Below are positions 12,569-23,850 of a DNA stretch of 60,000 bases, piece after piece. Under the pieces are notes generated by a model. It made no database searches. It had not been told where the DNA came from and worked only from the letters and a program-made list of their open reading frames with translations. The translations under genes were made by a program, and so were the position numbers. Positions within the stretch are counted from its first letter, which is position 1. Each line of letters begins with the position of its first letter. The DNA is from Lineus longissimus (Eukaryota > Nemertea > Pilidiophora > Heteronemertea > Lineidae), in the NCBI RefSeq assembly GCF_910592395.1, contig NC_088324.1, forward strand, positions 7,096,953 to 7,156,952, written 5' to 3'.

Positions 12569-14339
12569 AACCTTGAGTCAAACACATAACAATTAGTACA
12601 TGTACGTGTTTTGTCATCGTTTTGTTCAGTGATATGATAATGTGCAGCTGCGTGCAAACAGTGGCCTTGCCCCTCGTCCCTTCAGTTGTCTATATCAGTT
12701 GGCCATTGATATGTGATCTAGCGTCAAGTGCGCGTTGGAAGACATTGGTATGCACTTTGCATCACATTTCTCGCATATCTCCACAGCGCGCTATCACCAC
12801 AGGCATGCAGTTATTGTCATATTTACCGTCGACATCAACAAGTTCCTTTTTCATCATCAACGTCAAGGGAGTTATAGATATGATAAATGTCTTTAGACAG
12901 TTGGAATCGACAATAAATTTAGCTTCAAATATAAAGTCGGACTGCTGAATTCATAATGCTATAAACGTCTCTATTGGCACGATCGCAAGAAAAAAAACCA
13001 GTACAATGAATAAGGTATCGGAATCGTTTTTTGGTTGGTATGTATTTCGACAGTTTTTTGATTGTGGGGAACACTGCAATGGCAATTTACATGTCATGAC
13101 GATTTTACCAATAAGCGAAATAATCATTGAATGGTAGCCGAATTTGGTACCCAGTGCTGTTAACTAAGTAATTCATGTCATGTAGTTTCGTTTACACAAT
13201 CTGATTGATGTATTCTTGCTGTTTGACTGAAAGACCACGGTGTAAAGAAATAAAAAATATGATGAATGTCACATTATTTCTTTTACGATTATTAACAACT
13301 AGTCAAGACAGTACAGCCGGCAATTATGAATGTAAAATTATATGGAAACGAGTAAAAGTAGATCTGTATCCAAATTTGTCACCATAAAAAGAAAAAAAGT
13401 CCCCAATCAATTTGTTTGCCGATCCAGCACAATAAACGGGTCATAAACGTGTAGTAACTATAGCAGACGTGATTATTTTTAGTCAATAATGACTAACGAT
13501 ATTTTGGTAAACGACTTAAGAAAAACCGTCAATACTATGTTATGAAGGATTCACACATGTCAGTTTAACTCGAAATCTTCAAATTAAGCTGCCGTTGTTA
13601 AAAATAGTTTTTGTTATTTTTCTGGTAATTAAAACTTTGAACGATATAATTCTTAGACGCTAATTACACCGCAATGCCTGAATCACTAAATTAATCATAC
13701 TCGTACTCCAATCCAATTTCAAGCCAAAAAGAAAACGGGCGACGGACACCGCCGCATTTACATGTATATTTATCGCCAGGGATTGGCTAATGATTTATGG
13801 TAATGGGCTCGAAATAACAATACAATAAACACGTAATACTACACTCTGGGGTGCAGTAAAGCAAATGTCTCACTGCACTTAATTGGAAAATTATTAAAGC
13901 AATTGCGGGGAAGTCGGGGATTATGAAGCTTAAAGCCAGAAAATGGGACATAATAAAGTAAAATTGGTTGTTAAAGTTGCTAAGAGTGAACCAGACTGTT
14001 TGTTTATGATGGATAATGGTTAACGAACCAAGATGTTTTCGCGTATCGGTAGAATTGTCTTGCAGCGGGCAAAACAACGAATGCATTAAAACAGCAGTTG
14101 CAAATTTTCATTTCATGGTAGGTAAGCTACATTTATGCACCCAAGTTTGAAACTCCGGAAAGTATTCTTAACAAACAACTTATTGAATTTTGTATGCATG
14201 TACATTTTCTATGATTCTTAGTTAAGTTCTTAGTTAAACTCTTATCTGAGAGTCCTTAAATAACGTTGCAACAAATAAACACGTGAAATGCTGATGGAAT
14301 TGGTTAGAACCTTGAAGAAGAATCTTAAAAGACATATGG
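12569..14339. other. Non-coding stretch, nothing recognised
   Basis: Contains AT-rich sequence and an open frame at 12622-12948 without recognisable domain content. One frame near 13258-13387 has a weak signal-like start (MMNVTLFLLRLL) but no supporting splice structure. Confidence 0.35.
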
Positions 14340-14692
14340 CCTTTTCAATTGGAAGTGCGAGCTATTTTATTTGCGTTATATCAGTATGGTTTACATGCCA
14401 TTCATTATTATCAGGTAGACCCCCTGATATATACATGTATATATTTTGGAAGGGGTTGATTTTGTGCTTTTTTTCCTTTCCAACCTTGACATTCTTGATT
14501 CCACATTTTGTAAGGCCCCAAACATTTTATTTTTCCTTTGTATCGAAAGGGAAGCCCTTGAAGATTTTGGAAGTCTTGAAATAAGATGTAATATTCCTGC
14601 ACAACGACAAAAGGCGCTACAACGTGGCTTTCCCTTGACAAAACGTGCCGTACTTGGCCAAAACGAGCGCTTTTTGATTGATTGGGGATAAG
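14340..14692 (-). repeat. Dispersed repeat family R1, near full-length copy
   Basis: In reverse complement this matches 47430-47850 and 56170-56600. Shared blocks in order are: CAATCAAAAAGC, GCACGTTTTGTC, GGCTTCCCT, CAATACAAAG-like, AATAAAATGTTTGGGGCCTT, AAAATGTGGAATCA, GTTGGAAAG, CATGTAAACCATACTGATAT and AAAATAGCTCGC. Overlapping frames on both strands here are repeat sequence, not genes. The class (SINE or MITE) is not resolved. Confidence 0.7.
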
Positions 14693-15035
14693 AGCAATAC
14701 GTAGCAATACATACAATCATTATAGGCTAATATAAGGTGTGATTCTGGTCATATGTAGTGTCGGTTAAAGCCGAGGTCGATCCGTATTGCATGGTTTGAT
14801 TTGTTAGTAAGATCGTGAACAAGGTGAGGAGGTTTCGAAAATTATTCCGTTGGCCGTTTCTGCCGAGAAGAAGTGATGATTTCCTGCCAATTCCGAGTAC
14901 AATTTTGACTTAACAGCGACTTTCGTACGAGCAATACAAAGCCCTTCAAGCACCTCATCAGTCGGTATCAAGGCAATTGATGCGTCATTAAGTCATGCAC
15001 CAGTTTCTGAATGGAAGGAACCCTATTGTCGGCCC
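14693..15035. other. Spacer, nothing recognised
   Basis: No frame, exon signal or repeat match seen between the R1 copy and the 20-bp tandem array. Confidence 0.4.
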
Positions 15036-15112
15036 TATTGTCCGACAATAGATTATATTGTCCGACAATAGATTGTATTGTCCGACAATAGATTGTATTG
15101 TCCGACAATAGA
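15036..15112. repeat. 20-bp tandem array of short palindromes
   Basis: Four tandem copies of TATTGTCCGACAATAGATTG (last copy partial, first ending TTA). Each unit contains the inverted repeat TATTGTC-C-GACAATA, so the array is a row of potential small hairpins or operator-like sites. A related half-unit (CTATTGTCGG) lies just upstream at 15023-15032. Confidence 0.9.
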
Positions 15113-15860
15113 TTTTCATCAGGCCGAAGCTAGCTCAGCTTACTAGTCTCCGCCGGAAATATGAAGAAGACATGAGAAGGTTCATTTTCACCGAAGTATG
15201 CTGAATCGTTGGTCGCGCGAAATACCCTTTAACAACCGCACACATTTGGAGATATAGTCACTCAATACGAAACCTAGACATTGTGAAAAGAATCGGCGAG
15301 GGCACGTGTTGTATTACCTGCTCTATCCTAAATTATAAAACTTATTGGCGCATCCCTTCGCCAACAGGCATCCCCTGGTGGTTCATATACTTCCAAGTAC
15401 AATAACCCGATACTAAGCATGGATCAAGCCATTAAGATGAGAGATTCATGTGTTTTGTAACACAGCATGCAATATTTCAATTATGTGGGAAGGTTATGTT
15501 GCTTTTATTATTGTGCGTCAAGGTAACAGGCCGGAATAATGTGGTAATGTCTCACGGGGCAATGACGCCTTGAATAAGATATTTTATGGCGAAACTATGT
15601 TTGTAACCAATGTTGAAAACCAAGATACTTTCTTATAGAATACTAGTTTAGAGCTTATTCAGTTTCGTGTGCATGTGTTTGTACATGTACATGCGTTCTA
15701 TTACATGACCTCGAAATCACTAATACGATCTTTCATGAGAGTCTTACAATACTTCTATCTCGATTTTCGAACAGAGAGAATCGAGAAAAACGTATTTCTG
15801 TATTTCTGGATGAACCGAATGAAAATTCCTGGCTCCAAGCACTCCTTCGAATGAGACGTA
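15113..15860. other. Spacer with an ATGTACATG tract
   Basis: No gene recognised. A GTACATGTACATG run occurs around 15681-15693. Confidence 0.4.
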
Positions 15861-16126
15861 ATATGGAGGTTTCTTGTTTCTGGCGTCGATGTCAGGGCAT
15901 GCCTGATTAATACGCAGTCAGGAGAGAAACATGAGTAGCTTAATACGTGAATACGGAGGTTTCTTGTTTCTGGCGTCGATGTCAGAGCATGCAACAAAAT
16001 ACACTGTCAAGGGAGAAACATGAGTAGCTTAATACGTGAATACGGAGGTTTCTTGTTTCTGGCGTGGATGTCAGGGCATGCAAAATACACTGTCAAGGGA
16101 GAAGCAGAAGAGACTTGATACGTTGA
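15861..16126. repeat. Three-copy tandem repeat of about 90 bp
   Basis: Units begin at 15861, 15951 and 16040 with ATACGGAGGTTTCTTGTTTC (the first copy reads ATATGG). They share GGCGTCGATGTCAG, GCATGC, the segment GGAGAGAAACATGAGTAGCT and TTAATACGTGAATACGG. Copies diverge in the middle (GCCTGATTAATACGCAGTC against AAAATACACTGTCAAG). The third copy decays at its right end. Not a CRISPR: there are no unique spacers between short repeats. Confidence 0.85.
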
Positions 16127-17950
16127 TTCCACATCAAGCCAAAGACGCAGTTTCTATAGGCAAATAATACCAACTGGCGCCTTACCGCCGAGGTACGTAA
16201 CAAAAACGAGCTTTCCGCCTTGGATGAGGTGAACTCCTCCTCAAAGTGCAATAGAGCAAACGTGGAAGAAGAATGATTCTCTTCTTAAAAGGAAACAAAG
16301 ATGAAAAGAAAACCGTGTTTTCATTAGCTTCCCCCTCGACCAAGCAACCAGTTAGAAATAAAAACATTCACACATACAGGCCATGATTAAAAAGCCATCC
16401 GACCAAGCAAACAATTTATAACTCGAACCGAACGAGTTGTGCCCGGAAAGTAAAATATTATACTCGGGGGAAAAATTATTTGATGCGTTCGACGGTGTAT
16501 TGACTATTAATATGTATTTAGTTCAGTCAAATGGATAGGCTTTCTAAATATTTGATTATTTGCGCGAGCACGTGTACATTTGAATCACAGGAGACCGATC
16601 AACAGTCGGCGATTTCAATTCAACTTTCGTTGCCATGGCTCTATAGGTGTACATTTCATGAGCTCATGGTGAACTAAAAACGATTCCTCCAATGTAATGT
16701 TTCGAAATATCAGCCAGATTGAACTGTGTTGTACTATCATTCGTTTTCAGGAATACATTCCCTTGTGACCTGCTTTTGAAAAAGGGGTTCAACAAAGACA
16801 TTACGCTATTGGTAGTGTCTGCTTGACGCTCTCAAGAGACCATTCAGAAATGACATAATGACTCGTGTTTTTGCTTGAGAATTGCTTAGAAACGTTATAC
16901 GGTCGAGAACAAACCATTTATTGCAAAATTTCAATTGGTCTGAAAATCCTGGTCTAAAGTGAGGTAACTTATAACATATAACCAATATCACCAACTTATA
17001 TTATGTGTTATTTCATTTCAATGCGGCCAATACCTACTCAGTATTCCATACCCACAGAATAATTTCCTTGGCGAATAGAATTTTTGAGAGAACATTTTTC
17101 GAAATTGGAGTCATTTCATGGTAAATTGAATTTTTTTCACTCTGTGTATATTACTGCATGCTAATGTACATATAACTCGGCAAAGTAGTTTTCTATCAGT
17201 AGATAATTCATACTGTTTATTTTCTAAGTTGCTTCACGTAAGTGTCCTCGGATGATAATAGTGGAAGGTTGCTTTCTTGTATGTAGGCTATTCGGAATAC
17301 AGTACGTATTTTACATTCGAGATTTCTTTATTGTTTGCCATGACTGACAAAGTGCAAAAAGTCATTTGTAATGGATAAAAAACATTACTTGAATAATGAA
17401 TAAACAACTATGAAACTAAACCAAAGTAATGATGCCAATTATTTTTGCGAGCAGCAGAAGGGAGGATCTAATTATTTCAATGAATTATATCGTTGGAAAA
17501 AACAATACAATTAATTACGAACACATAGTCCATATTAAAAAAACTCATATGCCAGTCAAGCGCTTAATATGCAATTAATTAGGTAATTGTTCGATTCTAA
17601 CCGAATGTGGATACGTTGATTATTGAGTATTTAATCATACTGTGATGTTACTCCGAATAGGCTGTCATCATTTTGTTGTCGACATTTTGTTCATGTTATC
17701 TTCAATTCGCTATATTGATGTGACCATGACTGATAAAGGTTATTAGTTCCCCCATCGTCGCGAAGGGAAAATAATCATAATGGTGGCTTATACCAAATCG
17801 TGAATCCATGCAAGTCAACATATTTTCGTTTACTTATCATGTATTTGGAAAATCTGAAGACTGTCAGAGTCAAAGTGCTATATAAAGTTACTATGAAAGA
17901 AAATGTAAGTCGTAATTCATGAGATTTACGGAACCTCTCTTGCGTATGTT
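16127..17950. other. Non-coding stretch, nothing recognised
   Basis: AT-rich sequence; no inverted-repeat element, RNA gene or exon could be supported. Confidence 0.4.
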
Positions 17951-18160
17951 ATAATAATAATAATAATAATACTTATATAGCGCAGTATCCAACCATTAAC
18001 TGGCTGCTCAAAGCGCTTGATAGGCCTCTTTAAAAAGCAAATGTTTAAGTTGCCCCTTGAAAGATAACAGAGAGCTGCAGTTCCTAACAGTTGAAGGAAG
18101 TTTGTTTCACAGCTGAGGGGCTCCAATTGAAAATGCTCTACCACCGACTGACATGACATT
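17951..18160 (-). repeat. SINE-like dispersed element with (ATT)n tail
   Basis: An (ATA)n/(ATT)n run at 17951-17971 is followed by ACTTATATAGCGCAGTATCC, CTGGCTGCTCAAAGCGCTT and a conserved-looking stretch to about 18160. Read on the minus strand, the simple (ATT)n sits at the 3' end, as in many invertebrate SINEs. The TATATAGCGC...CTCAAAGCGCTT signature resembles a repeat common in marine invertebrate genomes. This is recognition from memory of a general pattern, not a database match. Confidence 0.5.
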
Positions 18161-20164
18161 GGCCTTTGGGATAGACAGAAGAAGGGCCGATGAAGAGCGC
18201 AGAGTTCGAGAAACGGAGTTAAAATAAAAAGACATTAACGCAGGAAGACTATTCGGGCATAAAACGGAAGCGAGCATCTACATTGGAAGGCTAAAAGATC
18301 TATGCAGGCGACTTTTCCGAAATGTCGAAAATCATATAGGATTCTCGCATTAGATTCTTAGTAATGGTCTCATTCAATTTGTATCAGAGTTGTTGCGTGT
18401 TCGTGTCTGTAGTACGGGTCCCAAACTATCATTATGATGATTTCATCAAAAGCTCCTAAATGTTTCTGACCGTCCCTGAAAAAAACCCTCATATTTCGTA
18501 TGCCCTATATCATGTATATCAGGAAGGTACACATATGTTTGATAAAAACCCTGAGAGGTGAATTTCATTAGCTCCGAAACCTTTCTTTTTAAGGGTGTTT
18601 GAAAGAGGAACGTGACAGAATGTGTTTTTAGTTTCAATTTTGATTTTTAAGTGTACACTTCAACGGGCTTCATGTCATATCTATTTCTGCACCCAACATC
18701 ATGTAGAAAAACTATTGCAACTGGCTGTCAGTCTCATCTCCAGTTGGCATCAACATTTCCTGCACCATTCCCATGTTATAGACGAGATATGTAACCATGA
18801 CTCGGCCATATGGTGACTTCTCTAATTACTTTTATTGTGGGATGATTTGCCATCTAAACCTTTGGGAATCGCACCGCTAATGGATAAAATGTGCCCACAA
18901 AACTGGTTTGCTCCTGGTAGACAACTTTTCGAGAGATTTTTATTGGTTGGAATGAATAAAAGTAGTTCGGTTATCGTAGTATTTTTCTAACCTGAACTGA
19001 TCTGATATGCACCGTGAAAAACAGACGCTAAGCGCAATCTTGTGATCATGCACAAATTAGTGGAAAACGGTGTCCAAGAATTTGATAAAAAGCACGACCT
19101 GCAAACTGAGAAAAAAAAGTAATCGGCGCGATAACCTGCAGGTTATGTGTTAACTTCTGACTCCAATCCTGAAATCATCTCCTTAAATTTGTAGGTTAAA
19201 TTTATGTTATATCATATGAAAATATGAGATTTAATCTAATTGTGGAACGTTTTTATGGTGATTTTCCACCTGCGTATTTACAAAGATATTTTGAAATCGA
19301 AATTGAACCTGTGTATTAATTAAAAGTCTATGTCCGAGGCCGCTCCTACAACATGACTTGGAGTACGACTTAATTAACTCCGCCCTATTCACGAATGCGA
19401 TCTGGAATTAAGTATATCATTGTTCAGGTACATATGGTTTATCAGGAATCCGAAAACGTTCGTACGTTCAGTTGGGTCAAAGTTATCATCAAACGCCCTC
19501 CTAGCGTTGAAGTCGGAGTAAGATGAGTTATGATTGATGTACAATCTCAGTGATATTTCTTACCTGCTCAACTGAGATTACGCGGAAACGCGAAATGGAG
19601 AAGCCAAATCATGACAAGAAGTCAAGTCCACTACCATGAGGAGGAGGTTGCTATCAGATAATATGTCGTTTGACCCCATTTACTGATGATGACGGCAAGC
19701 ACCTACGAAAAGAATAAGATAACTTCCAGTTCTTGGATGAAATGATCAGCGAGGCAAAAAACACCACTTCTCATTAAGTCGAGTAATGTCGAGCCCCGCG
19801 GCCGAGTGAAATTGACTAATATAGATAGTTGGGAAAGAATGTTGCCTTCAGATACACCGGCTTCCTTTCAACTACATTAAAGTTTACAAAAAACGAACAC
19901 TCAACGGTATAGTCAGCCAACGATTCTCTAATGACCGATCGTAGCCCGAAGCCATCGCTTGCTGATCAACTAGCGTTTCCATGCATTACTTCCTCAAGTC
20001 CAAACCCTCTTGATAACCGCGAAGTTCCTCGAAATAGCGGAGCGACATCAACAAGTATTATTGATTTGATTGGTGCAAAATGGCGTGAACATCGGTAGCA
20101 TTAGCAGGGTATTGTGTATTTCTTAATGATGCCTGTATGTCAATATGTGGAGAACAGATGTTAT
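18161..20164. other. Non-coding stretch with one short palindrome
   Basis: No gene recognised. A perfect 16-bp palindrome (ATAACCTGCAGGTTAT) lies at 19131-19146. Confidence 0.4.
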
Positions 20165-20611
20165 AAAAGCCCGCAGCACACTAGCCGCCAACTTTGGCGA
20201 CAAGAAGCGTTCAGCTGACGCCTCTCGACGCCGACGTTGGCGGCCAGTGGATCCCGGTCAGAGCACACCTGCCGAGAATCGGCGTCCAGTAGCGTCTTTT
20301 CCGCCACTTTAGGCTGCCTTTTTGAAATCATGTGACATCAAGACGCATAGTGATTGGCCATAGCCTCGCCGCCGACGCTAATTCAGGCGGCAATCCGTAG
20401 CACACCTGACTTCTTCTTGAGTTCAAACGCGGCGACACGCGTCAAAAATCAAACATGTTAGATATTTGGCGTTTAGTTGCAGCAAGTGGCGGCAAGTCGC
20501 GTTCGCCGACGCCGTTCGTAGCAGACTAGGGATTTTTCAGGTGTTCAGGACTCTTGCGGCAAAAAACGCCTGTGAACGCCGAAGTTGGCGGCTAGTGTGT
20601 TACGGGCTTAA
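20165..20611. mobile_element. GC-rich MITE with AAGCCCG...CGGGCTT ends
   Basis: The left end (AAAGCCCGCAGCACACTAGC then CGCCAACTTTGGCG) pairs with the right end, whose complement is AAGCCCGTAACACACTAGCC then GCCAACTTCGGCG. The arms are about 38 bp. The interior is unusually GC-rich for the window and carries subrepeats of AGCACACCTG and GCCGACG. The frame at 20466-20702 overlaps it and is not a gene. Confidence 0.75.
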
Positions 20612-23600
20612 GGCCGATCGGCCTGCGATTAGGGCAAAATGTCGGGTGACCCAAAAAAATGCAATCAATGAAAAGTCTATTGAAATTCATCACCACTTAT
20701 AGTTTTCTTCATACACATCGAATCTAGTCAATACATGACATATACACAAAGTTTTAGGTAATAGGGATCGGACGGCATTTTTATGGTATGTATTTCAAGG
20801 AAAATCGTCAAAATTTTCAAAATGGCGGTTTGATCAGGCACAGCAAAAACATGGTTCATGAATGAACCAGATTCATATGCTGTCATTAAATGTTTGTGGT
20901 TTCTTTATGCATAATCTCAAGGAAGACAGCCCCTAGGCAGTAGATCATATCATCTGAACAGAGCAATATAGTAGTCATGATTAGGCCACATTTGACTGAG
21001 GAATGCATTTATTGAGCTCGGCGTCAAATATACGTTTGAAATGCCGCTGGAGATTTTTATCAATAAAAGTACACACACCGCAAAGACTACGACTGTAAGA
21101 CCCTAAGTCTTCATAATTTGTGTGAAGGTCACGCATTGACAAGAAATAACATGAACCGAGTCTGGAGCTAAAACTTTATTAACTACGTATTTTGTTAGCA
21201 TTTTGGGTTGCATCTTTTGGGTTCAACCTATACAATGCCATGTCTTGATCGACCTACCGTCGTACGTTACATCGAGGAAGTTTGCCTGACTGGTCATAAA
21301 AGAAATAAAGAGCAACCATGAAAACAGAAATGATATGAAATTAATCCTTGAATTTTCAGTTCGTGGGAAAAAACCCTTTGATATCGTGTCTTCCTCTCCC
21401 AATTGAATTAGATCAGACCTACATTTGTACATCGGCTAATTGATACGCTCCTACTAATTAATTGCTAATTAATCCGATGACTTATCATCGGTCTGATATA
21501 TATCAGGGATGGTTTATTGAAATGTGTGGCCTGCACGAGTGGGCGAATAAATGATGCGATTGGCCTGCTGGCATACTAGTATTCGGGAAACGTGAACTAG
21601 TTCCCTTTGGCCAGTTTGAAAAAGCGGGGTTTTTTTCTGTCGGACTTGAATTTATATAGTTCTCCTCTAAAAATACTTGATTTGATTCAGAAGTGCGGAA
21701 TTAAGAAAAAAGGAAGCACTTCAAGGAGAGTAACCTTATTACTTCTTAATCTATTGATGTTAAGATATAGTTACAACTAACATGGCTAATGTAAGATCGT
21801 GAATATGCCAAAGGCATGTGTTTTTGGCAATTTCATAAAAATACGATTTTGCATGCTAGTTTTGCATCAACAGGCCCCTTTGACACACGATAACCTGATG
21901 ATACGGTTTGAATACGCCAAATCCCGAGGGGGACCTGCGAAGTCATGCTATGTTCATGCTCTAGAGCTTCACCCAAAATGTCGCATTCTCACAAAAAAAA
22001 TGTAACATCTGCAGTAAAAGAAACAAACTTTGCCGTATTATTATGTTTGTGTGACGCCGATATCGCCATGATAGAAACCCCAATCCGATGCAGATAATCT
22101 GTACACTTCCTACTACTTACGTAAACTAAAACAGCTTGAGTATGTCAGCAATATTTTGGGATCGGTGTTTCGGGAAATCATCACCTGCAAGCCCCTTAAT
22201 TGTTTTCGTTTCTTTTCTGCTCGTACACAGGCATTATCAACCTGAGCTGATATAGTGACAGCCACTTCAAGTTATCATAACTTGGGGGTCAAACTGACAC
22301 CTTATATGTTACACTGCGCCAGGTGGTGGCTGTCGGCTACGTCTCACCAGCCTTCGACGTATTACTGAGCTGGCCTGGCCTAAGAAAGAATATGTTATCC
22401 GTTTTCCGTGTTATCCGTGTTTTCTAATTTTCTATCGCACCCGGATTTAGAATGAACCGCGCTTTACGGGTAAATGCACTATGTGCCATTAATTAAAAAT
22501 CAGATATCAAGAAAACATACAGTCACCTCAATTTATGCCCCCCCCCCCCGCCGCCCAGGTTATCATGTATCTGGTATGAGTATATCCGCCATGTTAGATA
22601 GCCGGATAATTTGCCATTGTCGTTGCAGAAGCTGGCTGAAGACAGATATCTATGATACGACTGCCTGAAAGCGCACTATTGTGTCATATCCAGCCCACGG
22701 AGACCCCTTTGTTATTTGTAGACCAATTCCATTTCAAAATGTACCTGGAACTTGTCTACAGTGTGTCCAAAGGACCAATTGATTTGGGGCATTATTGCCA
22801 AGTTGTCGATCACTATCATCTCTAAGAGAAGGAGTTTCCATTTTCAAAATTTGGATAATATCAATTTGACTGAATTACCACGCTATTCCGACTTTCGCGT
22901 TTTTTTTGTTATCTAAGGGTAATTGGAAAACGTCATACACTTTCACAAGATCTTTACATGAAATTGCGAAAAACGGGCATTTTGAAGGATCGGAAAATTC
23001 CGCCCTGTCTATAACGTTGTCAACGCCGGTCTTTCCAAGAAGCTCCCTGAGGGAGATATGTAGGAAGAGCTATACGTAGAGTTTCCTATTACCAAGTACA
23101 AGTAAGAGAAGAATGTTGGAACTATCAGCTATTGTTCAGAAAGACACTTAGTTTTAAATTCGCGTATTCTCTTCCGATGAAAACAGCACAAAGAACTTCA
23201 ATACCGGGAAAGCAAGTAGAACAAAATAGACCAAAACGGATCACTTCAGGGCCAGCCAGGCTTTGCTTATGGACGACGTCGACGGAAACTTTCGAATAAC
23301 GTACCTATTCCGTTTTGCGTATGGATCTAGAACCGGAATGTTCAGGCATGTTCATAGCTGGCGGATGAACAATTCTCTTACCATTGTTACGATATGTTAC
23401 ATTCCCTTTCAGTCGGAGTGTCGCTAACCCGCAACATCTTCCTCGGCTCATCAGCCTAAACCACCGCGACACATTTGCTTCCATATTTCTTTTCATCGCA
23501 ACATCAGATTATTTTATTGTCATGATTATTTCCCCGCGCTATTGTCAGCAACATCCCATTATACTGGATGGATGTAATGGATGTTCTAATAAAGATCAGA

Positions 23601-23639
23601 CTAATGAAGACCCTGTTAATCAAATATTTTATTTAAGCC
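20612..23639. other. Non-coding stretch, nothing recognised
   Basis: A C-rich run lies at about 22539-22556. I see no exon with both splice sites, RNA gene or paired repeat. Confidence 0.4.
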
Positions 23640-23850
23640 TCATAACTTGTTCCAAAACCGTCAAGGGCTCCCTGTCAAGACAAAGCAAAAAATAAAATTG
23701 ACCCCTTCCAAAAAGATATACATGTATTTCATTAGGGTCTATCTGGTAATATCGAATAGCATGTAAACCATACTCATATAACACAAATAAAATAGCACAG
23801 TAAGAATTCACTGCTATTACAGGTAGCAATTTACGGTAACTCATTTCACA
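23640..23850 (+). repeat. Dispersed repeat family R1, internally deleted copy
   Basis: Matches 47600-47840: CTTGTTCCAAA, CTCCCTGTCAA-ACAAAGCAA, AATAAAAT, then (with the TTTGGGGCC...GGTTGGAAAG block missing) CCAAAAAG-ATATA, AGCATGTAAACCATACT, ATATAACACAAA, AAAATAGC and AGCAATTTACGGTAA. The minus-strand frame across it is repeat sequence. Confidence 0.65.

Noticed and set aside
14391-14720. Overlapping frames of about 100 codons on both strands
   Set aside because: They lie in dispersed repeat R1, and the same frames recur at 47558-47927 only because the repeat does.
15861-16126. Possible CRISPR-like array
   Set aside because: Repeats are long, directly adjacent and diverged, without unique spacers, in a eukaryotic genome.
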